From the NCBI RefSeq assembly GCF_017349075.1, contig NZ_JAFMOF010000001.1, forward strand, positions 682,001 through 746,000: 64,000 bases of DNA, written 5' to 3'. Positions within the stretch are counted from its first letter, which is position 1. The number at the start of each line of letters is the position of its first letter. Shown piece after piece: positions 23,108 to 31,965 of this stretch. The stretch comes from Streptomyces triculaminicus (GTDB lineage Bacteria; Actinomycetota; Actinomycetes; Streptomycetales; Streptomycetaceae). The notes under the pieces are model-generated. The model searched no databases. It saw only the letters and a list, made by a program, of their open reading frames with translations, and had not been told where the DNA came from. A program made the translations under genes and the position numbers.

Positions 23108-26038
23108 CTACGGCTTGAGCGTGAGCGTCGCGTCGCCCGACTTCTTCACCGCGTCCGGGCTGAAGGCCCACGGCAGCAGCTCGCCCTTGGCCCACTTGTC
23201 CGTCTGGTCGTAGTAGTGGGCGTTGTAGGCGTGGCCGGAGGCACCGGTGAGGTTGATCCAGCGGGACTTGTCGAGGTCGTCGAGGTTGACGACCATCCGC
23301 ATGGACGGCACCCAGATCACGTCGTAGCCGCCCGCCGCGTTCCAGCCCGCGGCGTTGACCGCGGCCTCGCCGCCGGCGAGGTTCCAGGGCCCCCGGTTGA
23401 GCATCCACTTCACGATGCCGGGGCCCTCCTTGCCGAGGGTCTGGTTCTTGAGGTTCAGCTGGTGCAGCCGGCCCCAGCTCCAGGACGTGACGTCCTTGCC
23501 GAGCTTGGAGGTGAGCTCCCAGCGCGCGTCCTTCATGGCGCGCTCCAGCAGCTCGTCGCGGTTCTTGGCGCCCGGGTTGGTGCGGGTGCCGCTGGTCTTC
23601 CACCAGGAGTCCTCAGGCTTGTCGAGGATGCTGCGGACGACCTCGAACCAGCGGTCGCCGCCGTCCGGCTGGGCGTTGTCCGGCTCGCGCTCGCCGCACT
23701 CCAGGACCAGGCGGGTGTTGCCGTCCAGGTCCTCCTGCGGACGCGAGTCGTCCGCCGGCCGCACCCGCAGGCACTGGTCCTTGACCCGCAGCTCCTTGGG
23801 GAGCTTGTTGCCGAAGGCCAGCTTGAGGGTGTTGCGCCAGACGGCGTTGAAGTACGCGGCGGCGGCCGAGTCGGCCTCCTGGTTGTAGTCCCAGTCCTTG
23901 AGCAGCTTCTGGGCCTCGCGGACGTACTTCGTCTCGCGCTCGTTGGCGCCCTTGACGTCGATCTTCAGCAGGTAGGGCGTCAGCAGCTTGGCGATCTCGC
24001 TGCTGTTGTCCAGCTGCATCTTCTGCATGTCGTCCGTCGAGATCTTCCCGCCGTCCTTGATCTTCGACTGGATGAGCTCGTTGATCCGCTGGCTGCGGGC
24101 GCCGTAGCCCCAGTCCTGCGTGAGGAGGTAGGGGTACTTCTTGTCGGCGACGGCCTGGTTGGCGGTGACGATGTAGCCGCGCTCGGGGTTGTAGTCGTAC
24201 GGCAGCGCGGACTGCGGGATCCAGCCGGTCCACTGGTAGGCCGGGTCCCAGCCGGGGGCCGGGAGGCGGCCGTCGGGGGCCGCGGCCTGGGCGTCGGTCT
24301 TGCCGTCGGTCTTCGCCTCGTCCTTGGCGTCGATCCGGCCGTCGCCGTTGGTGTCGGTCCGGGCGGTCGTGCCGTTGGCACCGGTCTGGCCGGTCTGGCC
24401 GGTCGCCTGGTCCTCGCCCTTGGCCTCACCCTTGGCCTCGCCCGCCTTGCCGCGGACCGGGATGCGGCCCGGGGCCTGGTAACCGATGTTGCCCTTGGTG
24501 TCGGCGTAGATCAGGTTCTGCGAGGGGACGTCGAAGTCGGCGGCCGCCTTGCGGAAGGACTGGAAGTCGTTCGCCTTGTTCAGCGCGAACAGGCCGTCCA
24601 TGGTCTTGCCCGCGTCCAGCGCGGTCCAGCGCAGCGCGACGGCGTAGCCGTCGGCGCGGTCGGGGGCCGGGTCCTTGACGGGCGCCTTCGCGCCGACCTT
24701 GACGAGCTCGTCGTTGCGGTCGGAGACGATCGGGCCGTTGTTGGTCTCGCGGACGGTGATCTCGCGGCTCTTCTCGCCCGCGACCTTGATGGTCTCCTTG
24801 CGGGTGACGAACGGCTTCTGCTTGCCGTCGTAGAGGTAGGAGTCGGCGGTGACCTTCTCCAGGTAGAGGTCGGAGACGTCCGCGCCCAGGTTGGTCATGC
24901 CCCAGGCGATGTCCTTGTTGTGGCCGATTATCACGCCCGGCATGCCGGAGAAGCTGTAGCCGGCGACGTCGTACGGGCACTGGGCGCCGGTCTTGGTGCA
25001 GTGCAGGCCCACCTGGTACCAGAGCGAGGGCATCTGCGGCGCGAGGTGCGGGTCGTTGGCCAGCAGCGGCTTGCCGGTGGTCGTGTACTTGCCGGAGACC
25101 ACCCACGAGTTGGAGCCGATGCCGTTGCCGTTCGGGCCGAGCAGCGCCGGGACCTTCTCCAGGGTGCTCGACAGCGAGGACAGGCTGGAGCGCAGCCCGC
25201 CGGCCGCGGCGCCGCCGCCGGTCGTGGCGTTCTGACCTGCGCCGGCCTGTGTGCCGGTGCCCGCGGCGCCCTTCGGGTCGTACGTCTTCGTGGCGGTATC
25301 GACCGTTCCGCCCTCGGTGATCGGCTTGTTCCGGTCGTACGGGTACGCCGGGTACAGCTGCTCGATCTGCTTCGGGCTCAGCCGGGAGGAGGCCAGCGAG
25401 CGGTCGATCTCCTCCTGCATGTTGCCGCGCAGGTCCCAGGCCATGGCCTTGAGCCAGGCGACCGAGTCGACCGGGGTCCAGGCCTCGGGCTTGTAGTCGT
25501 TCTCGAACTCCAGGGCCGCGTACTCGACGGAGAGCGACTTGCCCTTGTGGTCCTTGAGGTAGGCGTTGACTCCGTCGGAATACGCCTGGAGGTGCTTCTT
25601 GGTGGCCGGCGACAGCTTGGTGTCGTACTCCTGCTGCGCGACCCGGCGCCAGCCCATGGTGCGCAGGAAGGCGTCGGTCTCGACCTGGCCGGAGCCGAAC
25701 ATCTCGGAGAGCCGTCCCGCCGTCAGATGGCGGCGGACGTCCATCTCCCAGAACCGGTCCTGCGCCTGGACGAAGCCCTGGGCGCGGAAGAGGTCCTCGG
25801 CGTTGTCCGCGTAGATCTGGGGGATGCCGTGGTCGTCCCGGACGACCTTCACCTCGCCCGACAAACCCTTGAGCTTCAGGGTGCCGTCCGTCGTGGGGAA
25901 GGAGGCGCGCACGGTACTGACACTCCAGTACGCGCCGAAGGCGACGCCCGCCACGAGCAGCAGCACGAATGTGATCACGAGCAGGCGGGCGCGTCGCCCC
26001 TTCTTCTTCTTGCCGGGGCCGTTCTTGTTGGCGGGCAT
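23108..26038 (-). CDS. penicillin acylase-family Ntn hydrolase
   Basis: A 976-residue, membrane-anchored or exported amidohydrolase of the penicillin amidase (S45) family. One hydrophobic segment at about residues 19-40 follows a Lys-rich cytosolic start. RDDHGIPQIYADN begins the alpha chain. Autocleavage is expected before Ser309 in GIGSNSWVVSG, freeing the nucleophile of the beta chain. A Gly/Ala-rich linker precedes the site. A second insertion (about 545-590) is Gly/Thr/Asp-rich and contains an EF-hand-like loop at residues 562-574. TAAGGAC precedes the ATG at 26038. Substrates may be acyl-homoserine lactones, lipopeptides or beta-lactams. Confidence 0.92.
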   Translation of the reverse strand: MPANKNGPGKKKKGRRARLLVITFVLLLVAGVAFGAYWSVSTVRASFPTTDGTLKLKGLSGEVKVVRDDHGIPQIYADNAEDLFRAQGFVQAQDRFWEMDVRRHLTAGRLSEMFGSGQVETDAFLRTMGWRRVAQQEYDTKLSPATKKHLQAYSDGVNAYLKDHKGKSLSVEYAALEFENDYKPEAWTPVDSVAWLKAMAWDLRGNMQEEIDRSLASSRLSPKQIEQLYPAYPYDRNKPITEGGTVDTATKTYDPKGAAGTGTQAGAGQNATTGGGAAAGGLRSSLSSLSSTLEKVPALLGPNGNGIGSNSWVVSGKYTTTGKPLLANDPHLAPQMPSLWYQVGLHCTKTGAQCPYDVAGYSFSGMPGVIIGHNKDIAWGMTNLGADVSDLYLEKVTADSYLYDGKQKPFVTRKETIKVAGEKSREITVRETNNGPIVSDRNDELVKVGAKAPVKDPAPDRADGYAVALRWTALDAGKTMDGLFALNKANDFQSFRKAAADFDVPSQNLIYADTKGNIGYQAPGRIPVRGKAGEAKGEAKGEDQATGQTGQTGANGTTARTDTNGDGRIDAKDEAKTDGKTDAQAAAPDGRLPAPGWDPAYQWTGWIPQSALPYDYNPERGYIVTANQAVADKKYPYLLTQDWGYGARSQRINELIQSKIKDGGKISTDDMQKMQLDNSSEIAKLLTPYLLKIDVKGANERETKYVREAQKLLKDWDYNQEADSAAAAYFNAVWRNTLKLAFGNKLPKELRVKDQCLRVRPADDSRPQEDLDGNTRLVLECGEREPDNAQPDGGDRWFEVVRSILDKPEDSWWKTSGTRTNPGAKNRDELLERAMKDARWELTSKLGKDVTSWSWGRLHQLNLKNQTLGKEGPGIVKWMLNRGPWNLAGGEAAVNAAGWNAAGGYDVIWVPSMRMVVNLDDLDKSRWINLTGASGHAYNAHYYDQTDKWAKGELLPWAFSPDAVKKSGDATLTLKP
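24317..24355 (-). other. EF-hand/dockerin-like calcium loop inside the acylase
   Basis: Encodes DTNGDGRIDAKDE, which matches the D-x-N-x-D-G-x-I-D-x-x-D/E calcium loop. It sits in a low-complexity insertion of the penicillin acylase and is a single loop, not a paired dockerin. Confidence 0.6.
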
Positions 26039-26285
26039 CGCTGTCCTTAGAGGGGCAGGTGGTCCTGGAATGCTGGAAGCAACCATAGGCGCAGGGCGGG
26101 GAAGGCCCCGACGCGGAGTCGCCTCCCACGCCCGGTCCCCTGCCCGGCCCGGGGACCTCCCCGTCGCGACCGCGTCAAGAACCCGTAAAATATTAGATTA
26201 GGAAACGAACTTCCCATCGGCTGGTGAAACGTTCCGGTCGGTCGGCGGAAGAGACCGTGTCAAAACCTCGTGAAGGGACCGGCCC

Positions 26286-27836
26286 CTGACTGTCCACCAC
26301 CTCAACGAACTCCTGCTGCTCTGCTCGCTCGTCCTGCTCGTCGCGGTGGCGGCGGTCCGCATCTCCTCGCGCAGCGGGCTTCCCAGCCTGCTCATCTACC
26401 TGGGGATAGGCGTCGCCATCGGGCAGGACGGCATAGGCATCTCCTTCAATGACGTCGGCCTCACCCAGGTCATCGGCTACGCCGCCCTGGTCGTGATCCT
26501 CGCCGAGGGCGGCCTCGGCACCAAGTGGCAGGAGATCAAGCCCGCCCTGCCGGCCGCCGCCGTGCTCTCCACCTTCGGCGTCGCGGTGAGCGTCGGCGTC
26601 ACCGCGGCCGCCGCGCACTACCTGGCCGGCATCGACTGGCGCCAGGCCCTGATCATCGGCGCCGTCGTGTCCTCCACGGACGCCGCGGCCGTCTTCTCCG
26701 TCCTGCGCAACGTCCCGCTGCCCGGCCGGCTCACCGGTGTCCTGGAGGCCGAGTCCGGCTTCAACGACGCCCCCGTCGTCATCCTCGTCGTCGCCTTCTC
26801 GGCCGCCGGCCCGGTCGACCACTGGTACGTCCTGCTCGGCAGGATCGCCCTGGAACTGGCGATCGGCGCGGCCGTCGGCCTCGCGATCGGCACGCTGGGC
26901 GCCTACGGGCTGCGACACGTCGCCCTCCCCGCCTCCGGCCTCTACCCCATCGCCGTGATGGCCATCGCCGTCACCGCCTACGCGGGCGGCGCGCTCGCCC
27001 ACGGCTCCGGCTTCCTGGCCGTCTACCTCGCCGCGCTGATCCTCGGCAACGCCCGGCTGCCGCACTGGCCGGCCACCCGCGGCTTCGCCGAGGGGCTCGG
27101 CTGGATCGCCCAGATCGGCATGTTCGTCCTGCTCGGCCTGCTGGTCACCCCGCACGAGCTGTTCGACGACATCATCCCCGCGCTCATGGTCGGCCTGGTG
27201 CTGACCATGGTGGCCCGGCCCGTGTCCGTCTTCCTGAGCACGGCGCCGTTCCGTACGCCCTGGCAGGAGAAGGTGCTGCTGTCCTGGGCGGGACTCCGCG
27301 GGGCCGTACCGATCGTCCTGGCCACCATCCCCATGGTGGCCGGGGTCCAGGACAGCCGCCGGATCTTCAACATCGTCTTCGTGCTGGTGATCGTCTACAC
27401 CCTGGTGCAGGGCCCGACCCTGCCCTGGCTGGCGAGCCGGCTCCGGCTCGGCGACAACGAGGCGGAGGACCTGGGCATCGAGTCCGCGCCGCTGGAGCGG
27501 CTGCGCGGGCACCTGCTGTCCGTGGCCATCCCCGAGGGCTCGAAGATGCACGGCGTCGAGGTCTCCGAGCTGCGCCTGCCCCCGGGCGCCGCCGTCACCC
27601 TGGTCGTCCGCGACGACGCCAGCTTCGTGCCGGGGCCCACGACCGTCCTGCGCAAGGGCGACGAGCTGATGGTCGTGGCCACCGACCCGGTGCGCGACGC
27701 CACCGAGCGACGGCTGCGGGCGGTCGGCGAGGGCGGCAAGCTGGCCGGCTGGCTGGGCGCGGGAAACGTGGTGGGCGATGCGGTCGCGAAGCCCAAAGCA
27801 AAGTGGGGTCTGGTAAAGAGGAAGTCAGTTAAGTAA
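26286..27836 (+). CDS. potassium/proton antiporter (CPA1, NhaP2-like) with TrkA_C domain
   Basis: A cation/proton antiporter of about 516 residues with 12-13 membrane segments and a C-terminal TrkA_C regulatory domain (GSKMHGVEVSELRLPPGAAVTLVVRD). The ion-site segment VESGFNDAPVVIL type (EAESGFNDAPVVILVV) and SWAGLRGAVPIVLA are typical. The most likely start is CTG at 26286: GAAGGGA stands 7 nt before it and the frame from there (LTVHHLNELLLLCSLVLLVAVAAVR) supplies the first membrane helix. The GTG at 26346 would cut that helix. Confidence 0.9.
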   Translation: MTVHHLNELLLLCSLVLLVAVAAVRISSRSGLPSLLIYLGIGVAIGQDGIGISFNDVGLTQVIGYAALVVILAEGGLGTKWQEIKPALPAAAVLSTFGVAVSVGVTAAAAHYLAGIDWRQALIIGAVVSSTDAAAVFSVLRNVPLPGRLTGVLEAESGFNDAPVVILVVAFSAAGPVDHWYVLLGRIALELAIGAAVGLAIGTLGAYGLRHVALPASGLYPIAVMAIAVTAYAGGALAHGSGFLAVYLAALILGNARLPHWPATRGFAEGLGWIAQIGMFVLLGLLVTPHELFDDIIPALMVGLVLTMVARPVSVFLSTAPFRTPWQEKVLLSWAGLRGAVPIVLATIPMVAGVQDSRRIFNIVFVLVIVYTLVQGPTLPWLASRLRLGDNEAEDLGIESAPLERLRGHLLSVAIPEGSKMHGVEVSELRLPPGAAVTLVVRDDASFVPGPTTVLRKGDELMVVATDPVRDATERRLRAVGEGGKLAGWLGAGNVVGDAVAKPKAKWGLVKRKSVK

Positions 27837-28079
27837 GCTATCCGCTTATTCACGTGCGTAACGGGAGTTTCGTTACGCACCGTGTCTGACCTTCACACCG
27901 AACCAACTCTGCCTGATGCAGGGCTGGCGCGACCGCACGGCGGCCGCGGTCGCGTGGCCCCTGGTGCCACAAGGCGGCCGGATAGGCATCTACCACGGTC
28001 CTGCGCGAGAGGACAGCTCTCGGCGCGCTCCGTGCGACACCCGTCCGGAGCGCGCTACCAGGCAGCGGAAAGGCCGGCC

Positions 28080-29360
28080 GTGGCATCCACGGTCAACGAC
28101 TCCGCCGGGGCCCGCCCCGGATACGGACAGCTGCTGCGCACCCGCGGCGCCTGGACGTTCCTGCTCCCCGGCTTCCTGGCCCGGCAGCCCTTCGCGATGC
28201 TGACCATCGGCATCCTGCTGCTGGTCAACGACACCACCGGCTCGTACGGCACCGCCGGCACCGTCTCGGCGACCGCCGGCGTGGCCATGGCGCTCTTCGC
28301 GCCGCAGAGCGGCAAGCTCGCGGACCGCTTCGGCCAGGCCGCGGTGCTGATCCCCGGCGTCGTCGTGCACGCCGCCGCGATCTCGCTGCTGACGGTGCTC
28401 GCGCTGTCGCACGCGCCCCTGTGGGCGCTGCTGGCGGCCGCCGTGCCGGCCGGCGCCTCGACCCCGCAGATCGGGCCGATGGTGCGGGCCCGGTGGGCGA
28501 ACAAGCTCGAGGGCTCGCCGCTGATGTCCACGGCGGCGGCCTTCGAGTCCGTCACCGACGAGTTCACCTTCGTGATCGGCCCGGTGCTGGCCACCGCGCT
28601 GTGCACCGGCGTCCACCCGGCCGCCGGCCTGGTCGCGGAGGCCGTGCTGACCCTGGCCGGCGGCCTGCTCTTCGCCACGCAGCGGCGTACGCAGCCGCAG
28701 CCGAGCCGCTCGGCGGCCGGCGCGGCGGACGGCAAGCGCGCCTCCGCGCTGTCCGTGCCCGGCGTGCGGGTGCTGGCGGTCGTCATGCTCGGCATCGGCA
28801 CCGTCTTCGGCGGCATGCAGGTGTCGATGACGGCCTTCACCAAGGAGCTGGGCGAGCCCGGCCTGAACGGTCTGATGTACGGCGCGTTCGCGGCCGGAAA
28901 CATGATCGCCGGCATCGTCTGCGGCCTCGTGGCGTGGAAGTCCAGCCCGCAGCGCCGGCTGCTGACGGCCTTCCCGCTGCTGGTGCTGGCCACCTCCCCG
29001 CTGTGGGCCGCGGACTCCATGGTGCTGCTGGGTGCCGTGGGCATGCTGGTGGGCCTGTGCATCGCGCCCTCGCTGATCACCGGCTACACGCTGGTGGAGA
29101 AGCTGGTCCCGGCGAGCGCCCGCACCGAGGCGTTCACCTGGCTGACGGGCGCCGTCGGCCTGGGCCAGGCGGCCGGCGCGACCGTGGGCGGACGGCTGAT
29201 CGACGCCCATGGCGCGAGCACCGGTTTCCTGGTGCCGCTGGTCGGCACGGCCATCGCCCTGGTGGTGCTGTTCACGCTGCGCAAGGCCCTGACCCCTCGG
29301 TCGGAGTCGGTCGTCGCGGCACGTGGGGTCGGTCACCGTCAGCCCGTTTCGGTGGACTGA
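28080..29360 (+). CDS. MFS transporter
   Basis: A 426-residue major facilitator with about 12 hydrophobic segments; LADRFGQAA matches the loop 2-3 motif. GTG at 28080 follows GGAAAGG. Hydrophobicity begins at AWTFLLPGFLARQPFAML. It resembles actinobacterial exporters of unknown substrate. It is an insertion into an otherwise conserved gene order between the folate ligase and fmdB. Confidence 0.85.
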   Translation: MASTVNDSAGARPGYGQLLRTRGAWTFLLPGFLARQPFAMLTIGILLLVNDTTGSYGTAGTVSATAGVAMALFAPQSGKLADRFGQAAVLIPGVVVHAAAISLLTVLALSHAPLWALLAAAVPAGASTPQIGPMVRARWANKLEGSPLMSTAAAFESVTDEFTFVIGPVLATALCTGVHPAAGLVAEAVLTLAGGLLFATQRRTQPQPSRSAAGAADGKRASALSVPGVRVLAVVMLGIGTVFGGMQVSMTAFTKELGEPGLNGLMYGAFAAGNMIAGIVCGLVAWKSSPQRRLLTAFPLLVLATSPLWAADSMVLLGAVGMLVGLCIAPSLITGYTLVEKLVPASARTEAFTWLTGAVGLGQAAGATVGGRLIDAHGASTGFLVPLVGTAIALVVLFTLRKALTPRSESVVAARGVGHRQPVSVD

Positions 29361-29390
29361 CGGACCGGAATACTGCACTATTGAGCATCG

Positions 29391-29417
29391 TTAGCACTCA
29401 TTGAGTGAGAGTGCCAG
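29391..29417 (+). promoter_or_regulatory. CIRCE-like HrcA operator upstream of fmdB
   Basis: TTAGCACTC-N9-GAGTGCCAG. The left arm equals the CIRCE consensus (TTAGCACTC), the spacer has the canonical nine bases and the right arm keeps GAGTGC of GAGTGCTAA. It ends 9 bp before the start codon and overlaps the ribosome site, as expected for an HrcA-controlled promoter. Confidence 0.7.
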
Positions 29418-29426
29418 GAGGAGCAA

Positions 29427-29759
29427 GTGCCGACTTACCAGTACCAGTGCACCGAGTGCGGGGAAGGCCTCGAGGCGGTGCAGAAGTTCACCGACGACGC
29501 CTTGACCGTATGCCCGCAGTGCGACGGCCGCCTGAAGAAGGTGTTCTCGGCGGTAGGCATCGTCTTCAAGGGCTCCGGCTTCTACCGGAACGACAGCCGC
29601 GGCTCGTCGTCCAGCAGCAGCCCGGCCACGAAGTCGTCGACGTCCACGTCGACCGGCTCGTCGTCCGCGTCGCCCTCCGCGTCGTCCTCTGCGTCGAAGA
29701 GCACCTCCTCCGCGCCCGCCGCGTCATCGGGCTCGAGCAGCAGCAGCTCGGCCGCCTGA
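29427..29759 (+). CDS. FmdB-family zinc ribbon protein with disordered Ser-rich tail (Ruc-like)
   Basis: A 110-residue protein with an N-terminal zinc ribbon (Cys8, Cys11, Cys29, Cys32) and a tail of about 55 Ser/Ala/Thr residues predicted to be disordered. GTG start with AGGAGGAG. The mycobacterial homologue, next to the same folate ligase gene, was described as an HrcA-controlled, redox-regulated chaperone (Rv0991c, Ruc). The CIRCE-like site here makes the same control likely. Chaperone function is inferred. Confidence 0.85.
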   Translation: MPTYQYQCTECGEGLEAVQKFTDDALTVCPQCDGRLKKVFSAVGIVFKGSGFYRNDSRGSSSSSSPATKSSTSTSTGSSSASPSASSSASKSTSSAPAASSGSSSSSSAA

Positions 29760-29784
29760 CGCGCAGCCTCACGTATGCACCGGA

Positions 29785-29814
29785 GCCCGTCGCCCCCACT
29801 GGGGGGCGACGGGC
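29785..29814 (+). terminator. hairpin terminator after fmdB
   Basis: GCCCGTCGCCCC / GGGGCGACGGGC, perfect 12-bp arms followed by TTCGTCGT, 25 bp after the stop. Confidence 0.75.
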
Positions 29815-29867
29815 TTCGTCGTATGTCCAGCCGGGGCCGGGCGGGGCGGTCCCGCTAGGGTGACCGC

Positions 29868-30725
29868 ATGGCCGACACGATCAGCGCATCAGCAGGCACG
29901 GCGGAGATAGGCGTCATCGGGGGATCGGGGTTCTACTCCTTCCTCGAGGACGTGACCGAGATCACGATGGAGACGCCCTACGGGGCGCCGAGCGACTCGC
30001 TCTTCCTCGGCGAACTGGCCGGCCGGAAGGTCGCCTTCCTCCCCCGCCACGGCCGCACCCACACCGTTCCGCCGCACCGCATCAACTACCGCGCCAACCT
30101 CTGGGCCCTGCGCTCGCTCGGCGTGCGCCAGGTGCTGGGGCCGTGCGCGGTGGGCGGGCTGCGCGAGGAGTACGGGCCGGGGACGCTGCTCGTGCCGGAC
30201 CAGCTGGTCGACCGCACCAAGGCCCGCACGCAGACCTTCTTCGACGGGACGCCGCTGGCCGACGGCACGGTCCCCGAGGTCGTCCACATGACCTTCGCCG
30301 ACCCCTACTGCCCGGTGGGGCGCGCGGTGGCGCTGGGCGCGGCGCGCGGGCGCGACTGGGAGCCGGTGGACGGCGGGACGATGGTGGTGATCGAGGGCCC
30401 GCGCTTCTCGACCCGCGCCGAGTCGCTCTGGCACGCGGCGCAGGGCTGGTCGGTGGTCGGCATGACCGGGCACCCGGAGGCCGTCCTCGCCCGCGAGCTG
30501 GGCCTCTGCTACACCTCGCTGTCGCTGGTCACGGACCTGGACGCGGGGGCCGAGACGGGCGAAGGCGTCACCCACGAGGACGTGCTGCGGGTCTTCGGCG
30601 AGAACGTGGCACGGCTGCGCGAGGTGCTCTTCGACGCGGTGGCGGCGCTGCCGAAGACCGAGGACCGCGACTGCCTGTGCACCCGCGCCCACGACGGCTG
30701 GGACCTGGGGATCGAGCTGCCGTAA
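29868..30725 (+). CDS. mtnP: S-methyl-5'-thioadenosine phosphorylase
   Basis: A 285-residue purine nucleoside phosphorylase-family enzyme splitting methylthioadenosine with phosphate into adenine and methylthioribose 1-phosphate. Motifs: GVIGGSGFYSF, PRHGRTHTVPPHRINYRAN, EGPRFSTRAES and GMTGHPEAVLARELGLCYTS. The ATG start at 29868 has normal N-terminal length. It is the usual neighbour of fmdB in Streptomyces. Confidence 0.93.
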   Translation: MADTISASAGTAEIGVIGGSGFYSFLEDVTEITMETPYGAPSDSLFLGELAGRKVAFLPRHGRTHTVPPHRINYRANLWALRSLGVRQVLGPCAVGGLREEYGPGTLLVPDQLVDRTKARTQTFFDGTPLADGTVPEVVHMTFADPYCPVGRAVALGAARGRDWEPVDGGTMVVIEGPRFSTRAESLWHAAQGWSVVGMTGHPEAVLARELGLCYTSLSLVTDLDAGAETGEGVTHEDVLRVFGENVARLREVLFDAVAALPKTEDRDCLCTRAHDGWDLGIELP

Positions 30726-30891
30726 CCGGCCGGGGCCGCGTGGGGTGATGCCTGCGTCACCCCCACACGGGGCACGGGGTTTTCCACAACCGGGCGGTAG
30801 TCCACAGGCCCGGGCGGGGTCCGGGAAAAGCCGGGATCGTGAGGAGCGCCGAGAACGCGCTCGCGCTCCTCACGAAAGGCGGTGGCCCGGC

Positions 30892-31137
30892 ATGCCTGCT
30901 CCCACTCCCCCTCCCCCTCTGTCCCCTTCTCCGCTTCCCCCTCCGCCTCCGCCGTGGACGCCCCCGCGCCGACGCGTGCCGCTCTTCGCTCCGGTGCGCG
31001 TGAGCGGGCGGCGCGGCCGGTCCGCCGGCGGCTGGGCTGATCGTGTTTGGGGATGTCACAGGGCAGCCAGATTCTCTCGTATGTTATGGAATCGACCATT
31101 CCGTCACAGGTACGCACAGAGAGAGGTTGTTCGGTGA
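30892..31137 (+). pseudogene. possible remnant of a proline-rich SAF/CpaB-type gene
   Basis: A short frame starting MPAPTPPPPLSPSPLPPP and PPWTPPRRRVP. Streptomyces often carry a SAF-domain gene with such an N-terminus just before mscL, but here the frame loses all domain character after about 40 codons and runs into the mscL start. A near-perfect hairpin (CGTGAGGAGCG/CGCTCCTCACG, 30838-30874) lies just upstream. It may be a deletion remnant or chance. Confidence 0.25.
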
Positions 31138-31613
31138 GCGAGAAGAAGACAGGGGTCCTTGGAGGCTTCAAGGCATTCCTGATGCGAGGCAACGTCGTGG
31201 ACCTCGCGGTCGCCGTCGTCATCGGGGCGGCGTTCACCAACATCGTGAACTCTGTGGTCAAGGGCGTCATCAACCCGGTCGTCGGTGCGTTCGGCACCAA
31301 GGACCTCGATCATTACGCGGCCTGCCTGAAGGGCCCCTGCGCGCGCAGCGCGACGGGAGAGGTGACCAAGGGGGTCTACATCCAGTGGGGCGCGGTGCTC
31401 AGCGCCTCGCTCACGTTCCTGATCACGGCGGCGGTGGTCTACTTCCTCATGCTGCTGCCGATGAAGCGCTGGCAGGACCGCCAGGCCGCCAAGGCCCCGG
31501 TGGAGAACAAGCCCGCCGAGCCGACGGAGATCGAGCTGCTGGCCCAGATCCGCGACACCCTGATCGAGCAGCGCCGGGGCCCGGGCTCGGACTCGGTGCC
31601 GGCCCCCCGCTAG
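31134..31613 (+). CDS. mscL: large-conductance mechanosensitive channel MscL
   Basis: A 159-residue channel opening under membrane tension to release osmolytes. It starts VSEKKTGVLGGFKAFLMRGNVVDLAVAVVIGAAF (TM1) and has TM2 at about residues 85-105 (TFLITAAVVYFLMLLPM). The C-terminal helix ends TEIELLAQIRDTLIEQ. GTG at 31134 follows GAGAGG. Confidence 0.95.
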   Translation: MSEKKTGVLGGFKAFLMRGNVVDLAVAVVIGAAFTNIVNSVVKGVINPVVGAFGTKDLDHYAACLKGPCARSATGEVTKGVYIQWGAVLSASLTFLITAAVVYFLMLLPMKRWQDRQAAKAPVENKPAEPTEIELLAQIRDTLIEQRRGPGSDSVPAPR

Positions 31614-31646
31614 GCGGACGCGCGGCGGGCGGCACCGGTGCGCCCG

Positions 31647-31844
31647 TCAGACGTGGTGGGGCGGCTTCTCGTCCAGGAAGCGGGCCAGGTCGGCGGCGCT
31701 GTCGCCACCGCCGGAGGCCGGGCGGTCGCCCCACCCACGGTCGGTGTCGTCCGAGGACTGCTGCGACAGCGGGTCGTCGAAGATCAGCGCGGCTGCGGTG
31801 GCCGGGTCACGCCGGGGCGTGCGCGGTTCGGGGGCGGTACTCAT
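31647..31844 (-). CDS. small hypothetical protein
   Basis: A 65-residue acidic, probably unstructured protein (DPATAAALIFDDPLSQQSSDD ... DLARFLDEKPPHHV). I recognise no domain. It is divergent from ltrA, whose upstream region contains three copies of GGGCGACGGGCG. Coding potential is supported mainly by its position and typical third-codon composition. Confidence 0.55.
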   Translation of the reverse strand: MSTAPEPRTPRRDPATAAALIFDDPLSQQSSDDTDRGWGDRPASGGGDSAADLARFLDEKPPHHV

Positions 31845-31884
31845 GCCTCCAGGGTACGGGCGGGCCCAGCGGCGGGCGGTCGGC

Positions 31885-31942
31885 GGGCGACGGGCGACAG
31901 GCGTTCAGTGGGCGACGGGCGGCGTTCGCCGGGCGACGGGCG
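31885..31942. repeat. three short direct repeats in ltrA upstream region
   Basis: GGGCGACGGGCG occurs at 31885, 31910 and 31931 (spacings 25 and 21), just upstream of the ltrA start. It may be regulatory or slippage-derived. Confidence 0.5.
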
Positions 31943-31965
31943 GGCGCCCCGGCGACAATCGCCCT

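Noticed and set aside
23216..26050. 944-residue open frame on the plus strand
   Set aside because: Antisense shadow of the penicillin acylase gene, Val/Gly/Arg-rich with no recognisable motif.
29640..29760. Ser-rich tail of the FmdB protein as a second RiPP precursor
   Set aside because: No leader/core pattern, the zinc ribbon is intact and the gene sits in a conserved housekeeping order.
30745..31059. Open frames on both strands between mtnP and mscL as full genes
   Set aside because: They lack domains and compete with each other; only the Pro-rich start at 30892 is kept as a low-confidence remnant.
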